Positions 7,357-16,041 of a stretch of DNA of 64,000 bases are shown here, piece by piece. Source of the DNA: Acidobacteriota bacterium. GTDB taxonomy: Bacteria > Acidobacteriota > Blastocatellia > Pyrinomonadales > Pyrinomonadaceae. The notes under the pieces were generated by a model. That model did no database searches, was not told the origin of the DNA, and was given only the letters and a program-made list of their open reading frames with translations. Numbering within the stretch: the stretch's first letter is position 1; each line of letters starts with the position of its first letter. The translations under genes and the position numbers were made by a program. Where the stretch lies: contig JAFAZX010000050.1 in the NCBI GenBank assembly GCA_019239425.1, positions 1 through 64,000 of the forward strand, read 5' to 3'.

Positions 7357-9732
7357 TCAGTGAATCAGCAGCGCGTCGCCCGGCTCCTCGACGGCCGCCG
7401 GGCGGTGCGAGAGTTCGTTGCCTTCGGCGTAGACCTCGATGACCGACGCCTCGCCCAGACTCCCCTGGATGAGCGCCTCGGAGAGCGGGTCTTCGACGTA
7501 CTTCTGGAGCGCGCGCCTCAAGGGGCGTGCCCCGTAGGAGCGGTCGCCGCAGGTCTTCTCGACGATCCAGCGCTTGGCCTCTTCCGTGAGGCGGACTTCG
7601 AGGCCGCGGCGCGCGAGCGTCTTGTTCAACTGCTCGACCTGGAGGCCGACGATCTCCAAAAGCTCGTCGTCGGCGAGCTGGTCGAAGATGATGATCTCGT
7701 CGAGGCGGTTGATGAACTCGGGGTTGAAGGTGTGGCGCACGGCGTTCATCACCATCTCCTCCATCTTCTCGCGCGAGGCGTCCGGGGAGGCCTGGAAGCC
7801 CATCGCGCCCTTCTTCTGGATGAAGCGCGCCCCGATGTTGGAGGTCATGATGATGATGGCGTTCTTGAAATCGACCGTGTTGCCCAGAGCGTCCGTGAGG
7901 ATGCCGTCCTCGAAGACCTGCAGCAGCACGTTGAAGATGTCCGGGTGCGCCTTCTCAATTTCGTCGAAGAGGAGCACCGAGTAAGGCGAACGTTTAATCC
8001 TCTCCGTCAACTGCCCGCCCTCCTCGTGGCCGACGTAGCCCGGGGGGCTCCCGATGAGCTTCGAGACCGAGTGCTTCTCCATGCACTCCGACATGTCGAA
8101 GCGGATCATCGAGCGCTCGGAGCCGAAGAGGAATTCCGCTAGGCTGCGCGCGACCTCCGTCTTGCCGACGCCCGTCGGGCCTAAGAAGAGGAAGGAGCCG
8201 ACGGGGCGGTGCGGGTTCTTGAGTCCGGCGCGCGAGCGGCGGATGGAGCGCGCCAGCGCCGAGATGGCCGGCCGCTGCGCGATGACGCGGTTCCTGAGTT
8301 CGTCCTCGATGCGGAGGAGCTTCTGCGTCTCCTCCTCCTTCAGGGAAGTGATGGGGATGCCCGTCCAGCGCGCGATGACGTCCTCGATGTCGTCCTTCGT
8401 GACCTCGACCATGATGAGGTCTTCCTCCTCGACGAGCGGCGAGGAGTTGAGCGCCGGGCGGTAGAAGCCGCCCGCGGCGGTGCGGTCGCGTTCGTCGTAG
8501 TAGCTCTCGCGCGGCGCGGCGTGGCGGCGCTCGCGCAGCTTGACGCGCGCGCCGGCCTCGTCGATCACGTCGATGGCCTTGTCCGGCAGGAAGCGGTCGG
8601 GGATGTATCGGTTCGACTGGTAGACGGCCGCCTCGATGGCGTCGTCCGTGTAGCGCACCTGGTGGAAAGCCTCGTAGCGCTCGCGCACGCCGTCGAGGAT
8701 CGAGACGGCCTCCTCTTCGGACGGCGGCGGCACCTTCACGGCCTGGAAGCGCCGTTCGAGCGAACGGTCTTTCTCAATCGACTTGCGGAACTCGGCGGGC
8801 GTCGTCGCGCCGATGCACTGAATCTCGCCGCGCGAGAGGGCCGGCTTCAGGATGTTCGCCGCGTCGAGCGAGCCTTCCGCGCTTCCCGCCCCGACGAGCG
8901 TGTGCAGCTCGTCGATGAAGACGACGTACTGCGGGTTCTCGACCAGCTCGCGCATGATCTGCTTCAGGCGCTCCTCGAACTGCCCGCGGTACTTCGTGCC
9001 CGCGACGATGAGCGAGAGGTCGAGCGAAAGGATGCGCTTGTTCTCTAAAAACGAGGGCACGTCGCCGCGGACGATGCGCTGCGCGAGGCCTTCGACGATG
9101 GCGGTCTTCCCCACCCCGGGCTCGCCGATGAGCACGGGGTTGTTCTTCGTGCGGCGGCAGAGGATTTGGACGACGCGCTCGATCTCGCCCTCGCGGCCGA
9201 CGAGCGGGTCGAGCTTGTCGTTGGCGGCGTCCTCGGTCAGGTCGCGCGAGAACTCGGCGAGGTGCGGCGTCTCCTTCTTCTGCGCCGCGCGCGGGTCGTT
9301 GCCCGACTGGCGCGAGACCTCTTCGCGCACGGCGTTCAGGCGCAGGCCGCGCTCGTAGAGAATCTCGGCGGCCATCGAACGCTCCTCGCGCAGCAGGCCG
9401 AGCAGCAGGTGCTCCGTCCCGATGTGCCTGTGTTGCAGGCGGTCGCTCTCCTCGTGCGCGAAGGCGAGCACGCGCTTGGTCTCGGGGGCGAGGGGCAGCT
9501 CGACCGAGGTGGAAATCTTCTCACGCAAGGGGGCGCGCCCCTCGATCTCCTTGCGGATGGCTTCGAGGGAGGTCTGCGCGCGCGCGAGGAAGCGCGCCGT
9601 CAAGGTCTTGTCCTCGCGCATGAGGCCCAGCAGGAGGTGCTCGGGCTCGATGGCCGGGGCGCCAAACTGGGAGGCTTCGTACCGCGCGAAAAAGATGACT
9701 CTCCGCGCCTTCTCCGTGTATCGCTCAAACAT
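7357..9732 (-). CDS. clpC: ClpC-type AAA+ unfoldase (Clp ATPase)
   Basis: A 791-residue Hsp100 protein that unfolds substrates for the ClpP protease. Two Clp-N repeats (about 1-145) precede AAA1 (Walker A GEPGVGKTA near 203) and AAA2 (GPTGVGKTE near 518). A MGF tripeptide in AAA2 matches the ClpP-docking loop position, and NPEFINRLDEIIIF is the sensor region. The linker between AAA1 (after IDEAG) and VTKDDIEDV is only about 49 residues and lacks the helical UVR/middle domain of classic ClpC. The ATG at 9732 is chosen because MFERYTEKARRVIFFA is the canonical start. Confidence 0.93.
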   Translation of the reverse strand: MFERYTEKARRVIFFARYEASQFGAPAIEPEHLLLGLMREDKTLTARFLARAQTSLEAIRKEIEGRAPLREKISTSVELPLAPETKRVLAFAHEESDRLQHRHIGTEHLLLGLLREERSMAAEILYERGLRLNAVREEVSRQSGNDPRAAQKKETPHLAEFSRDLTEDAANDKLDPLVGREGEIERVVQILCRRTKNNPVLIGEPGVGKTAIVEGLAQRIVRGDVPSFLENKRILSLDLSLIVAGTKYRGQFEERLKQIMRELVENPQYVVFIDELHTLVGAGSAEGSLDAANILKPALSRGEIQCIGATTPAEFRKSIEKDRSLERRFQAVKVPPPSEEEAVSILDGVRERYEAFHQVRYTDDAIEAAVYQSNRYIPDRFLPDKAIDVIDEAGARVKLRERRHAAPRESYYDERDRTAAGGFYRPALNSSPLVEEEDLIMVEVTKDDIEDVIARWTGIPITSLKEEETQKLLRIEDELRNRVIAQRPAISALARSIRRSRAGLKNPHRPVGSFLFLGPTGVGKTEVARSLAEFLFGSERSMIRFDMSECMEKHSVSKLIGSPPGYVGHEEGGQLTERIKRSPYSVLLFDEIEKAHPDIFNVLLQVFEDGILTDALGNTVDFKNAIIIMTSNIGARFIQKKGAMGFQASPDASREKMEEMVMNAVRHTFNPEFINRLDEIIIFDQLADDELLEIVGLQVEQLNKTLARRGLEVRLTEEAKRWIVEKTCGDRSYGARPLRRALQKYVEDPLSEALIQGSLGEASVIEVYAEGNELSHRPAAVEEPGDALLIH

Positions 9733-9826
9733 AAAAGGCTGTTTCCGACCGGCAGTAAGGGACGTTCCAACAGGGTTCGGCTTGACTGAAAACATCGGGA
9801 GAACCGCCGCAGGGCACCCGCGCCGC

Positions 9827-9855
9827 ATTATAACTGAAAGCGGCGCCGGTGTCAG
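9827..9855 (-). promoter_or_regulatory. Candidate sigma70 promoter for clpC
   Basis: On the minus strand CTGACA (9850-9855) is followed after 17 nt by TATAAT (9827-9832), giving a leader of about 88 nt before the clpC ATG. No CIRCE element was seen. Confidence 0.6.
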
Positions 9856-9914
9856 ATTTAAAGTCGGAGGGTTGAGACGTGTCTGGTTAGCGCGTCCGAC
9901 GAGGTGTGGGGTGG

Positions 9915-9960
9915 TGTGCAGGGGAACCCCTCCCCATCGGCGGAGGGGTTCCCCTGCACA
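9915..9960 (-). terminator. Hairpin downstream of AIPR gene
   Basis: A perfect stem of 19 bp (arms 9915-9933 and 9942-9960, 8-nt loop) begins 8 nt after the AIPR gene stop. It has no heptad periodicity and no clear T-tract, so it is a likely terminator or transcript-end stabiliser that separates this gene from clpC. Confidence 0.65.
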
Positions 9961-9968
9961 GATTTATC

Positions 9969-11162
9969 CTAGCTCAAACGGCGGTAGAGTATGTTGTGTA
10001 GAAACGCCCAATGCTTCTTGCTCTTGCCAATGGCATTCGGGTTTCGACCCAACTCTTCGCTCGTCTCTTGGGTTGCCTCCATCAAGCTCTTGCCAGTGTC
10101 GTCCCACAGTTGTAGAACGTTGGCAAATCCCCCCTTCCAGACGATGTTGTTAGTGCTGGCGTCAACCTCAACTGCTGCTCGAAACGCTCCCAGCATCGGG
10201 AGCAGAGCTCCGCCGCTCAGACGAGACTCGTGTTCTTCAGCGATGAAGGGGAATTTAAATTTCTTCTTCGACTTAGAGGCTTCCACAAACTTAAGCCGTC
10301 CCCCCTTCTTGCCGCCCCCCTTATTGTAGAGGTCTTTACCGTAGCGGCTGATCGTGTCGTGGAGGATGAGCACCTCGTTTAATATTGGGCGGAGCCGCTT
10401 GTAATTCTCAGCGTATTTCAGACCTCCGCCCTCCGTGAGGTAGTGCTTAAGTACGCCTTCCTTCGTCGTGTAAGCACGAATCGGGTATGACGTCCCATCA
10501 TTCGGGAACTCGGTAATGTTGAAGAGGTCGAGGAGCCGTATGACATCCCTCGCGTCAAATTCCTTCACCTCATTCTGCTTAAACGCAACGAACTGAAGGA
10601 AGTCTACCCTCTTCAACTCTTCCTTAATCCAGTCGAACTCGTTCCCGAGGTCGGCCAAGCTCATCCGCTGAACCTGAACCGCCGTATTCAGTCCGCCGGC
10701 GATCTCGGTTACCAAGTTACGATCCAAGCCGGTAAGGACTTCGACCTTAACAAATTGACTAATAGGGATTGCCTCGCCTGCGGCATTCAAGTCCGCAATG
10801 TCGGCTTTCCCCTTAATAAGGATGTCGTAGGTGTGCGCTCCATCTACGATGCCCTGCTCGTCTGAGCCGAATCTCACCTTGAGGGATTCCTCGTCATCTG
10901 ACTTAGTTACTTCTTCAGCGAGGATTGTTATCCCCTTATTCTTCAGGTGGAAAGTGTTGGGTGTGCAGTCCTCATTGAGAAGGGACTTCATCACGTCACG
11001 GTAGATGCCCCGGTCGATGTTCTGCTCGCGCGGGTTCGCGCCTTTAGGCAGCCCCGCGGGCATGTCTTGGGCAGCGCATAAAAAAATGTGACGTGTGCTT
11101 CCGGGGAATACGGGGTCGGGGATGCGGCGCGCAGTAAGCGCCTTGAAGGTAAACGTAGACAT
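9969..11162 (-). CDS. AIPR-family protein (abortive-infection type)
   Basis: A 397-residue protein resembling the AIPR family (Pfam PF10592), named after abortive phage resistance and often found near R-M or other defence genes. Visible motifs are LKNKGITILAEEV (residues 73-85), IVDGAHTYDIL (105-115) and GLNTAVQVQRMSLADLGN (near 158), matching the family's N-K-G-I and D-G-x-x-T/H-x signature. The biochemical activity of the family is not settled. The gene is visibly richer in A/T than its neighbours, is a single gene with its own hairpin, and sits between clpC and the lolCD pair, which suggests horizontal acquisition. Confidence 0.75.
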   Translation of the reverse strand: MSTFTFKALTARRIPDPVFPGSTRHIFLCAAQDMPAGLPKGANPREQNIDRGIYRDVMKSLLNEDCTPNTFHLKNKGITILAEEVTKSDDEESLKVRFGSDEQGIVDGAHTYDILIKGKADIADLNAAGEAIPISQFVKVEVLTGLDRNLVTEIAGGLNTAVQVQRMSLADLGNEFDWIKEELKRVDFLQFVAFKQNEVKEFDARDVIRLLDLFNITEFPNDGTSYPIRAYTTKEGVLKHYLTEGGGLKYAENYKRLRPILNEVLILHDTISRYGKDLYNKGGGKKGGRLKFVEASKSKKKFKFPFIAEEHESRLSGGALLPMLGAFRAAVEVDASTNNIVWKGGFANVLQLWDDTGKSLMEATQETSEELGRNPNAIGKSKKHWAFLHNILYRRLS

Positions 11163-11266
11163 TCTTCTTTCCTTTCATGCGTGTCAGAATCCACTGACCG
11201 CTTTTAAGTAGTGTGGGCGGTTATTCGCCTCACGGCTTCTCTAATAGTCCAGGACAGGCGTCACTG

Positions 11267-11998
11267 TCAAGCATCTATTGTCATGCCCGATCCTTCTAAT
11301 CTCCCCTCTCGCAATACGAGGCGACGGTCGCAGAGGCTTGCGAGGTTTTCGTTGTGCGTGGCGACGAGGGCGCAGGCGCGCGCCTCCTGGCAGAGCGAGA
11401 GGAGGAGCGCGCCGACCTCCGCGCCCCTCTGCGGGTCGAGGTTGCCGGTCGGCTCGTCGGCGAGGACGAGGCGGGGCCGCGCGACGAGCGCGCGCGCGAC
11501 GGCCACGCGCTGCTGCTCGCCGCCGGAGAGTTCGCCCGCCGCGTGCTTGAGGCGAGCGCCGAGTCCGACCTTCTCTAACAACTCGCGCGAGCGGGTTAAG
11601 GCTTCACGTCTGCCGGCGCGCGCGACGAGCAGGGGCAGCGCGACGTTCTCCTCCGCCGAGAGGTCTGCGAGCAGGTGGTGGAACTGGAAGACGAACCCGA
11701 CCTCACGCCCGCGCCAGCGCACGAGTTCCGAAGGCGTCGAGCGCGTCACGTCGAACCCGGCGACTTTCACGCTCCCCCCGTCCGCCGCCTCCAGCCCGCC
11801 GACGACGTGCAAAAGCGTCGTCTTCCCGGCCCCCGAAGCGCCCACGACCGCCGCCGCCTCGCCCGCGTTCAACTTCAAAGAGATTCCGCGCAGGACTTCC
11901 AACACGCCGCCCGCAGGCTCTCGGAAAGATTTGTGTAGGCCTTCGATTTCTATCTCAGATTTGAGATTTGAGATTCGAGATTTGAGATTATCACTCAT
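11267..11998 (-). CDS. LolD-like ABC transporter ATPase
   Basis: A 243-residue ABC ATPase of the MacB/LolD class. Walker A GASGAGKT at residues 53-60, signature LSGGEQQR near 155 and Walker B LVLADEPTG near 175 are all intact. It overlaps the preceding permease gene by 8 nt (ATGAGTGA), so the two are coupled. The likely role is extraction of lipoproteins from the inner membrane toward the outer membrane, inferred from the partner. Residues 4-16 (NLKSRISNLKSEI) are encoded by five copies of a 7-nt repeat and look like a recent N-terminal addition. Confidence 0.88.
   Translation of the reverse strand: MSDNLKSRISNLKSEIEIEGLHKSFREPAGGVLEVLRGISLKLNAGEAAAVVGASGAGKTTLLHVVGGLEAADGGSVKVAGFDVTRSTPSELVRWRGREVGFVFQFHHLLADLSAEENVALPLLVARAGRREALTRSRELLEKVGLGARLKHAAGELSGGEQQRVAVARALVARPRLVLADEPTGNLDPQRGAEVGALLLSLCQEARACALVATHNENLASLCDRRLVLREGRLEGSGMTIDA
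11955..11989. repeat. Heptad tandem repeat, TGAGATT type, inside lolD-like CDS
   Basis: Five consecutive 7-nt units (TCAGATT, TGAGATT, TGAGATT, CGAGATT, TGAGATT) lie within the first codons of the ATPase gene. Because 3 x 7 nt is 7 codons, the array encodes a seven-residue peptide repeat (NLKSRIS / NLKSEIE). No opposing arm was found. Confidence 0.85.
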
Positions 11999-13235
11999 AC
12001 CGCAGCACCTCGGCCGGGCGGACGCGCGCGGCCTGCAAGGCCGGGTAGAGCGTCGCGAGGAGGCTGACGGCGAAGGCCGCGAGCGCGGCCGCTAACACGT
12101 CCGAGGCGTGCGGGTGGAGCGGCACGGCGCTCAAGGAATAAACGTCGGGCGGCAGACGCACGAGCCGGAAGCGGTCTGCGGCCCAGCAGGCCGCGAGACC
12201 GAGCACAACACCTGAGAGCGCACCCGCCGCGCCGATGAGGGCGCCTTCGATGACGAAGAGCAGCGTGACGGAACGCGCGCGCGCGCCGACCGTGGAGAGC
12301 ACCGCGATGTCCGCGCGGCGCTCGACGACGAGGAGCGCGAGCGTCGTCGTGATGTTGAGCGCGGCGACGACCGTGACGAGCATGATGATGAGCGCGACCG
12401 TCCGCCTCTCCAACGCCAGCGCCTCGAAGAGCGGCCGGTTCGCCTCGCGCCAGTCCACGCTCGTCCACGTCGGCCCCAGCTCCGCGCGCAGACGCCGCGC
12501 GACCTCGCCGCTCGCGTAGAGGTCTCGCGCCTCGACGCTGACGACGAACGCGGGCGGGCGCGCGCCGCCCGCCCGCGCCAACGAGTCCAGTGGCACGTAG
12601 GCCCACGCCGAGTCGTACTCGAACAGGCCCGACTTGAAGAGCCCGACGACGCGGACGCGCAGGACGTTCGCCTCCTCCGACCCGCGCGCCAGCCCGCCCG
12701 CCGCGGCGGCCGTCAGGACATAACCCTCGTCGCCGACGTTCGTCAGCCCCGCGCGCGCCGCGAGCTCTTCGCCGAGCACGACCGGCACCGCCTCGTCTCC
12801 TCCCGTGTTTTTAAAAAGGTCTTCGAGCGCGCCCCTCGTCAACGTCTCGCGCACCACCTCGCGGGCACGCGGCGAGCCGCCGTCGAGTCCGCGCAGCAGC
12901 GCGTAAGTCGCGTCGTCGTTCCCGGCCAGCAGCGCGCCCTCGTAGGTCGTGGCCTGCGCGTCGGCGACGCCCTCGACGCTTCGCGCACGCGCGGCGGCGG
13001 CGCGCGCCTCTTCCACGCCTGCGCCGCCCTCGCGACTTAAAGTGACGTGCGCCGTGCCCCGCAGAATCTTCTCTTGCAGCTCGTCCCGAAAGCCGTTCGC
13101 CAGCGCCGTCGCCACCACGAGCGCCGCCACCCCGCACGCGATGCCGACGAGCCCCGCGCACGCAGTCCAACGCGCCACGCGGCGCCCACGCCGCGCGCGC
13201 AAGTACCTCAACGCGAGAAAGAGTTCGAAGGGCAT
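11991..13235 (-). CDS. LolC/LolE-like ABC transporter permease
   Basis: A 414-residue FtsX/LolC-type permease. It starts MPFELFLALRYLRARRGRR, the family's usual entry. It has a TM helix near residue 30, a large periplasmic domain (about 55-265), then three TM helices (TVALIIMLVTVVAALNITTTLALL, VIEGALIGAAGALSGVVLGLAA and the C-terminal segment ending PAEVLRYE). The ATG at 13235 is chosen because upstream residues fall in repeat DNA. It is coupled to the ATPase and likely forms a Lol-type lipoprotein release complex. Confidence 0.88.
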   Translation of the reverse strand: MPFELFLALRYLRARRGRRVARWTACAGLVGIACGVAALVVATALANGFRDELQEKILRGTAHVTLSREGGAGVEEARAAAARARSVEGVADAQATTYEGALLAGNDDATYALLRGLDGGSPRAREVVRETLTRGALEDLFKNTGGDEAVPVVLGEELAARAGLTNVGDEGYVLTAAAAGGLARGSEEANVLRVRVVGLFKSGLFEYDSAWAYVPLDSLARAGGARPPAFVVSVEARDLYASGEVARRLRAELGPTWTSVDWREANRPLFEALALERRTVALIIMLVTVVAALNITTTLALLVVERRADIAVLSTVGARARSVTLLFVIEGALIGAAGALSGVVLGLAACWAADRFRLVRLPPDVYSLSAVPLHPHASDVLAAALAAFAVSLLATLYPALQAARVRPAEVLRYE

Positions 13236-13244
13236 GGCGAAAAG

Positions 13245-13377
13245 CAGTAGGCAGTATGCAGAAGGCGGATGTGGTCTGACAATAACGTCGCGCGCGATTA
13301 CCAACACGCCGACCGAAATCAACACCGTCCCACTTTTTTGCCTTAACTGCCTACTGCCGTCTGCCTACTGCCTACTG
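13245..13377. repeat. Heptad palindrome, CAGTAGG type
   Basis: A left arm near 13245-13268 and a right arm at 13345-13377 carry CAGTAGG/CAGACGG heptads in opposite orientation. The left arm is more degenerate. The right arm overlaps the end of the glycosyltransferase gene (stop at 13365-13367), so the last codons (Ser-Arg-Gln-stop) are heptad sequence. Confidence 0.75.
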
Positions 13378-14876
13378 ATTTCTACCACGGCGACCCACTG
13401 GCCTTTGCGCTCTTCGTGGAAGACGACGCGGCCGCCGAGCAAGGCCGCGGCCTCTTTGAGTTCGGGGCCGCCGTGGGAGGAGTAGAGGAAGGCCACGTCG
13501 TATTCGGACTTGCGCGCGGCGGCGCGTTCGAGCTCGGGCGGGAGAAAATTCTCGACGGGCACGACGTTCAGCGCGCGGGGCGTATAGCCGTAGTATGGGT
13601 TGCGCAGCTCGTCCGTGGCGGGCCAGGAGGTGAGCACGCGCGCGCCCGCGTACTTCTCCGCGAGGAAGCTTGCGGCGTCGCGGTGGAGGAGGACGAAGTC
13701 TCTGTAGGCGAGGTTCTCCTCCCACGGGAAGCTGTACGAAGGGTTGACCTCCGAGCGGTAGACGAACGCGGCGCAGACGAGCGCGACGGCGAGCGGCCAG
13801 GCGGGCACGCGCCGCCGGAGCGTCGAGACCCAGATCATGATCACGAGCGGCAGAACGGGCAGCATGTAGCGCGCCAGCACCGCGCCGCCCACGACCGAGA
13901 GCGCGACGACGTGCGCGAGGATGAGCGCGAGGAAGAGCAACTGCACGGGCACACTGATGCGAGGCCGCTCCGCGTCGCCGTCGCGCCGCGGCTTGAGGAA
14001 CATGGCGGCCACCCCTGCGAGCGTCAGCGCCCAGAGGTTCATGTGGAAGGTGACGTGGCCGAAGCGCCGCCAGACGGTGTCGAGTATGCGCGCGACGCTG
14101 AGCGTGGACTCGACGTTGTAGCGGAAGTATTCGGGGTTCCCCAAAGTGTAGCCCGTCCGCGCGCGGTGGTACGCGAACCACAACGCGAGCGGGAGTCCCG
14201 CGAGCAGCAGAGTCAAAGACCACCACGCCGGCCTCCGCTCAAGACAGACGAGGGACGCGACCTTCTCCTTCTTACTTAACAACCAACACAGCAACTCCCA
14301 GCCGCAGAGCACGACGGGCACGAGTACGGCCGTCTCCTTCGCCAGGGCCGCCAGCGCGAGGAGCAGAACGCAGGCCGCGCGGCGCGGCCCGGCACCTTTA
14401 ATCAAGAGGTCTTCATCAACACGCGGCGGGAGGTAGAAGACGAGCGCCCACACGGTGAGCGCCGCGACCATCATGTCGAGGTGCGCGAGCGTGCTCTGCG
14501 CGAAGAAGACGGGGTAGAGCGCGGTGCAGACGGCCGTCGCAATCCCGACGCGCCCGTTCGCGACCCGGCGGCCGAGCGCGTAGACGCCCGTGAGCGCGAG
14601 CGCCGCCACGCCCGCCATCGCCGCGCGCGCGGCCCAGATGTGAAAGCCGAGCAGCTTCCACGCGACCGCGATCCACGTCATCACGAGCGGCGGGTGCGCG
14701 TTCGAGAGCGTCGAGTGCGGGATGAAGGAGCCGTCGGCGTAGATGTCGCGCGCGGCCGGGATGAAGTAGCCGGCCTCGTCCCAGTAGTAGGGCAAGTCCA
14801 GCAGCGTCAGGTGGAGCAGAAGGAGCGCGGCGTAGGCCGCGACGAAGAAGATGAAAGGGCTGAGCTTGCGTGACAA
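13365..14876 (-). CDS. PMT/ArnT-like membrane glycosyltransferase
   Basis: A 503-residue polytopic protein with about ten TM helices and an N-terminal periplasmic-loop motif YYWDEAGYF (residues 30-38) typical of GT39/GT83-like lipid-linked sugar transferases. SNAHPPLVMTW follows, as in PMT_2-domain proteins. Such enzymes transfer sugars from polyprenyl-phosphate donors to proteins or lipid A; the acceptor here is unknown. The last codons are contributed by a CAGTAGG repeat. Confidence 0.82.
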   Translation of the reverse strand: MSRKLSPFIFFVAAYAALLLLHLTLLDLPYYWDEAGYFIPAARDIYADGSFIPHSTLSNAHPPLVMTWIAVAWKLLGFHIWAARAAMAGVAALALTGVYALGRRVANGRVGIATAVCTALYPVFFAQSTLAHLDMMVAALTVWALVFYLPPRVDEDLLIKGAGPRRAACVLLLALAALAKETAVLVPVVLCGWELLCWLLSKKEKVASLVCLERRPAWWSLTLLLAGLPLALWFAYHRARTGYTLGNPEYFRYNVESTLSVARILDTVWRRFGHVTFHMNLWALTLAGVAAMFLKPRRDGDAERPRISVPVQLLFLALILAHVVALSVVGGAVLARYMLPVLPLVIMIWVSTLRRRVPAWPLAVALVCAAFVYRSEVNPSYSFPWEENLAYRDFVLLHRDAASFLAEKYAGARVLTSWPATDELRNPYYGYTPRALNVVPVENFLPPELERAAARKSEYDVAFLYSSHGGPELKEAAALLGGRVVFHEERKGQWVAVVEISRQ

Positions 14877-14909
14877 GTCGTTTAGGCGTTCGGCGGGCGG
14901 GCGTCTGCT

Positions 14910-15779
14910 TCAACTCTTCTCGGCCGCCTTCTCGTCCGGCGCCAGCGTCTCGATGAGGTCGTGTTCGAGCGAGGGGTCTGGGCGCTTGACCATCGTCAGG
15001 CGGTTGCCGCGCTCGTTGTAGGCGACCTCGTCCATGATGTTGTAGATGAGGAGCACGCCGCGCCCCGAAGTCTTGAAGAGGTTCTCGGGGTCGCGCGGGT
15101 CGGGGATGTCGCCGACGTTGAAGCCCTCGCCCTCGTCCTCGATGGTGAAGCGCGCCTCCTTGGCCGAGAGGTCGGCGGCGATGCGGACGAGCTTGTTGTG
15201 GTCGTGCTTGTTGCCGTGCTTGACGGCGTTGACGAAGGCCTCGTCCAGGGCGATGAGGAGGTTCGAGCGGTCGGGCTTAATCACGCCGAGCGCCGCGACG
15301 CGCTCGACCAGGTAGTGGAGCACGCCGTTCATCAGGGTGATGTCGCTCGGCAGCTCGAACTCGATATGCTCGCGGACGTAGGGCAGCACCTTCAGGTCTT
15401 CGACGAAGCGCAGCTTGTAGCCGAGCGTCTTCTCGACGATCTGCGCCAGCTCCTCCGTGTCGTAGGGCTTGCGCAGGAAGTTGGCGGCGCCGAGCTTGAA
15501 GGCCTTGACGATGCCGGCGTGCTGCGTCTCCTCGGACGAGACGACGACGGGGACGAAGAGGCGCTTGCGCTTGAGTTCGGAGACGAGCTGGACGCCGGAG
15601 TCGGAGTACTCGGCGAGGTCGGAGATGATGAGGTCGAAGTCTTCGAGGTCTTCGCGGGCGACGGCCTCGGCGCGGTCGGCGGCCGTCACTACGTCGTGGC
15701 CGAGACCCGCGAGCGCGTCCGCCAGGACGGTGCGCAACTCGGCGTTGCCTTCCACGATGAGGATACGTCGTCTGTCCAT
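14910..15779 (-). CDS. Response regulator fused to RsbW-type ATPase
   Basis: A 289-residue fusion. Residues 1-120 form a receiver domain with phosphoacceptor Asp54 (LIISDLAEYSD), Ser81-82 and Lys104 (LRKPYD), but only Glu10 where an acidic pair is usual. Residues about 150-270 form a GHKL ATPase domain of the RsbW/anti-sigma kind (LLIALDEAFVNAVKHGN N-box, EDEGEGFN G1 box, GRGVLLIYNIMDEV). Such fusions usually link phosphorelay input to partner switching on an anti-sigma antagonist. No STAS partner or sigma factor is adjacent. The ATG at 15779 begins the receiver fold (MDRRRILIVEGN). Confidence 0.85.
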   Translation of the reverse strand: MDRRRILIVEGNAELRTVLADALAGLGHDVVTAADRAEAVAREDLEDFDLIISDLAEYSDSGVQLVSELKRKRLFVPVVVSSEETQHAGIVKAFKLGAANFLRKPYDTEELAQIVEKTLGYKLRFVEDLKVLPYVREHIEFELPSDITLMNGVLHYLVERVAALGVIKPDRSNLLIALDEAFVNAVKHGNKHDHNKLVRIAADLSAKEARFTIEDEGEGFNVGDIPDPRDPENLFKTSGRGVLLIYNIMDEVAYNERGNRLTMVKRPDPSLEHDLIETLAPDEKAAEKS

Positions 15780-15915
15780 CGAAAGACTATTATCCGCGTG
15801 CCTTTTGGAACCGGGGAGGGCGCGGAAAGGGTTCCCAACTTCTGCTCTCTTTCCGCGGGCTATCCGCCAACGCTGTACGACGCCGGGGCGGGCGCCGGTT
15901 TCAGAATATATCACA

Positions 15916-16040
15916 GGCAGTTGGCGGTAGGCAGATGGCGGTAGGCAGTCCGGAACCCCGCTGCCGGGAATTCTGAGTTAACCTTTCGACGTCCGAAGCG
16001 CGGAGCGACTGCCTACCGCCAACTGCCATCTGCCGACCGT
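15916..16040. repeat. Heptad palindrome, CAGTAGG/GGCGGTA type
   Basis: The left arm (15916-15950) consists of exactly five heptads (GGCAGTT, GGCGGTA, GGCAGAT, GGCGGTA, GGCAGTC). The right arm (16007-16040) contains their complements in a permuted order. The loop is about 56 nt. The right arm ends 1 nt from the stop codon of the next gene. Confidence 0.82.
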
Positions 16041-16041
16041 T

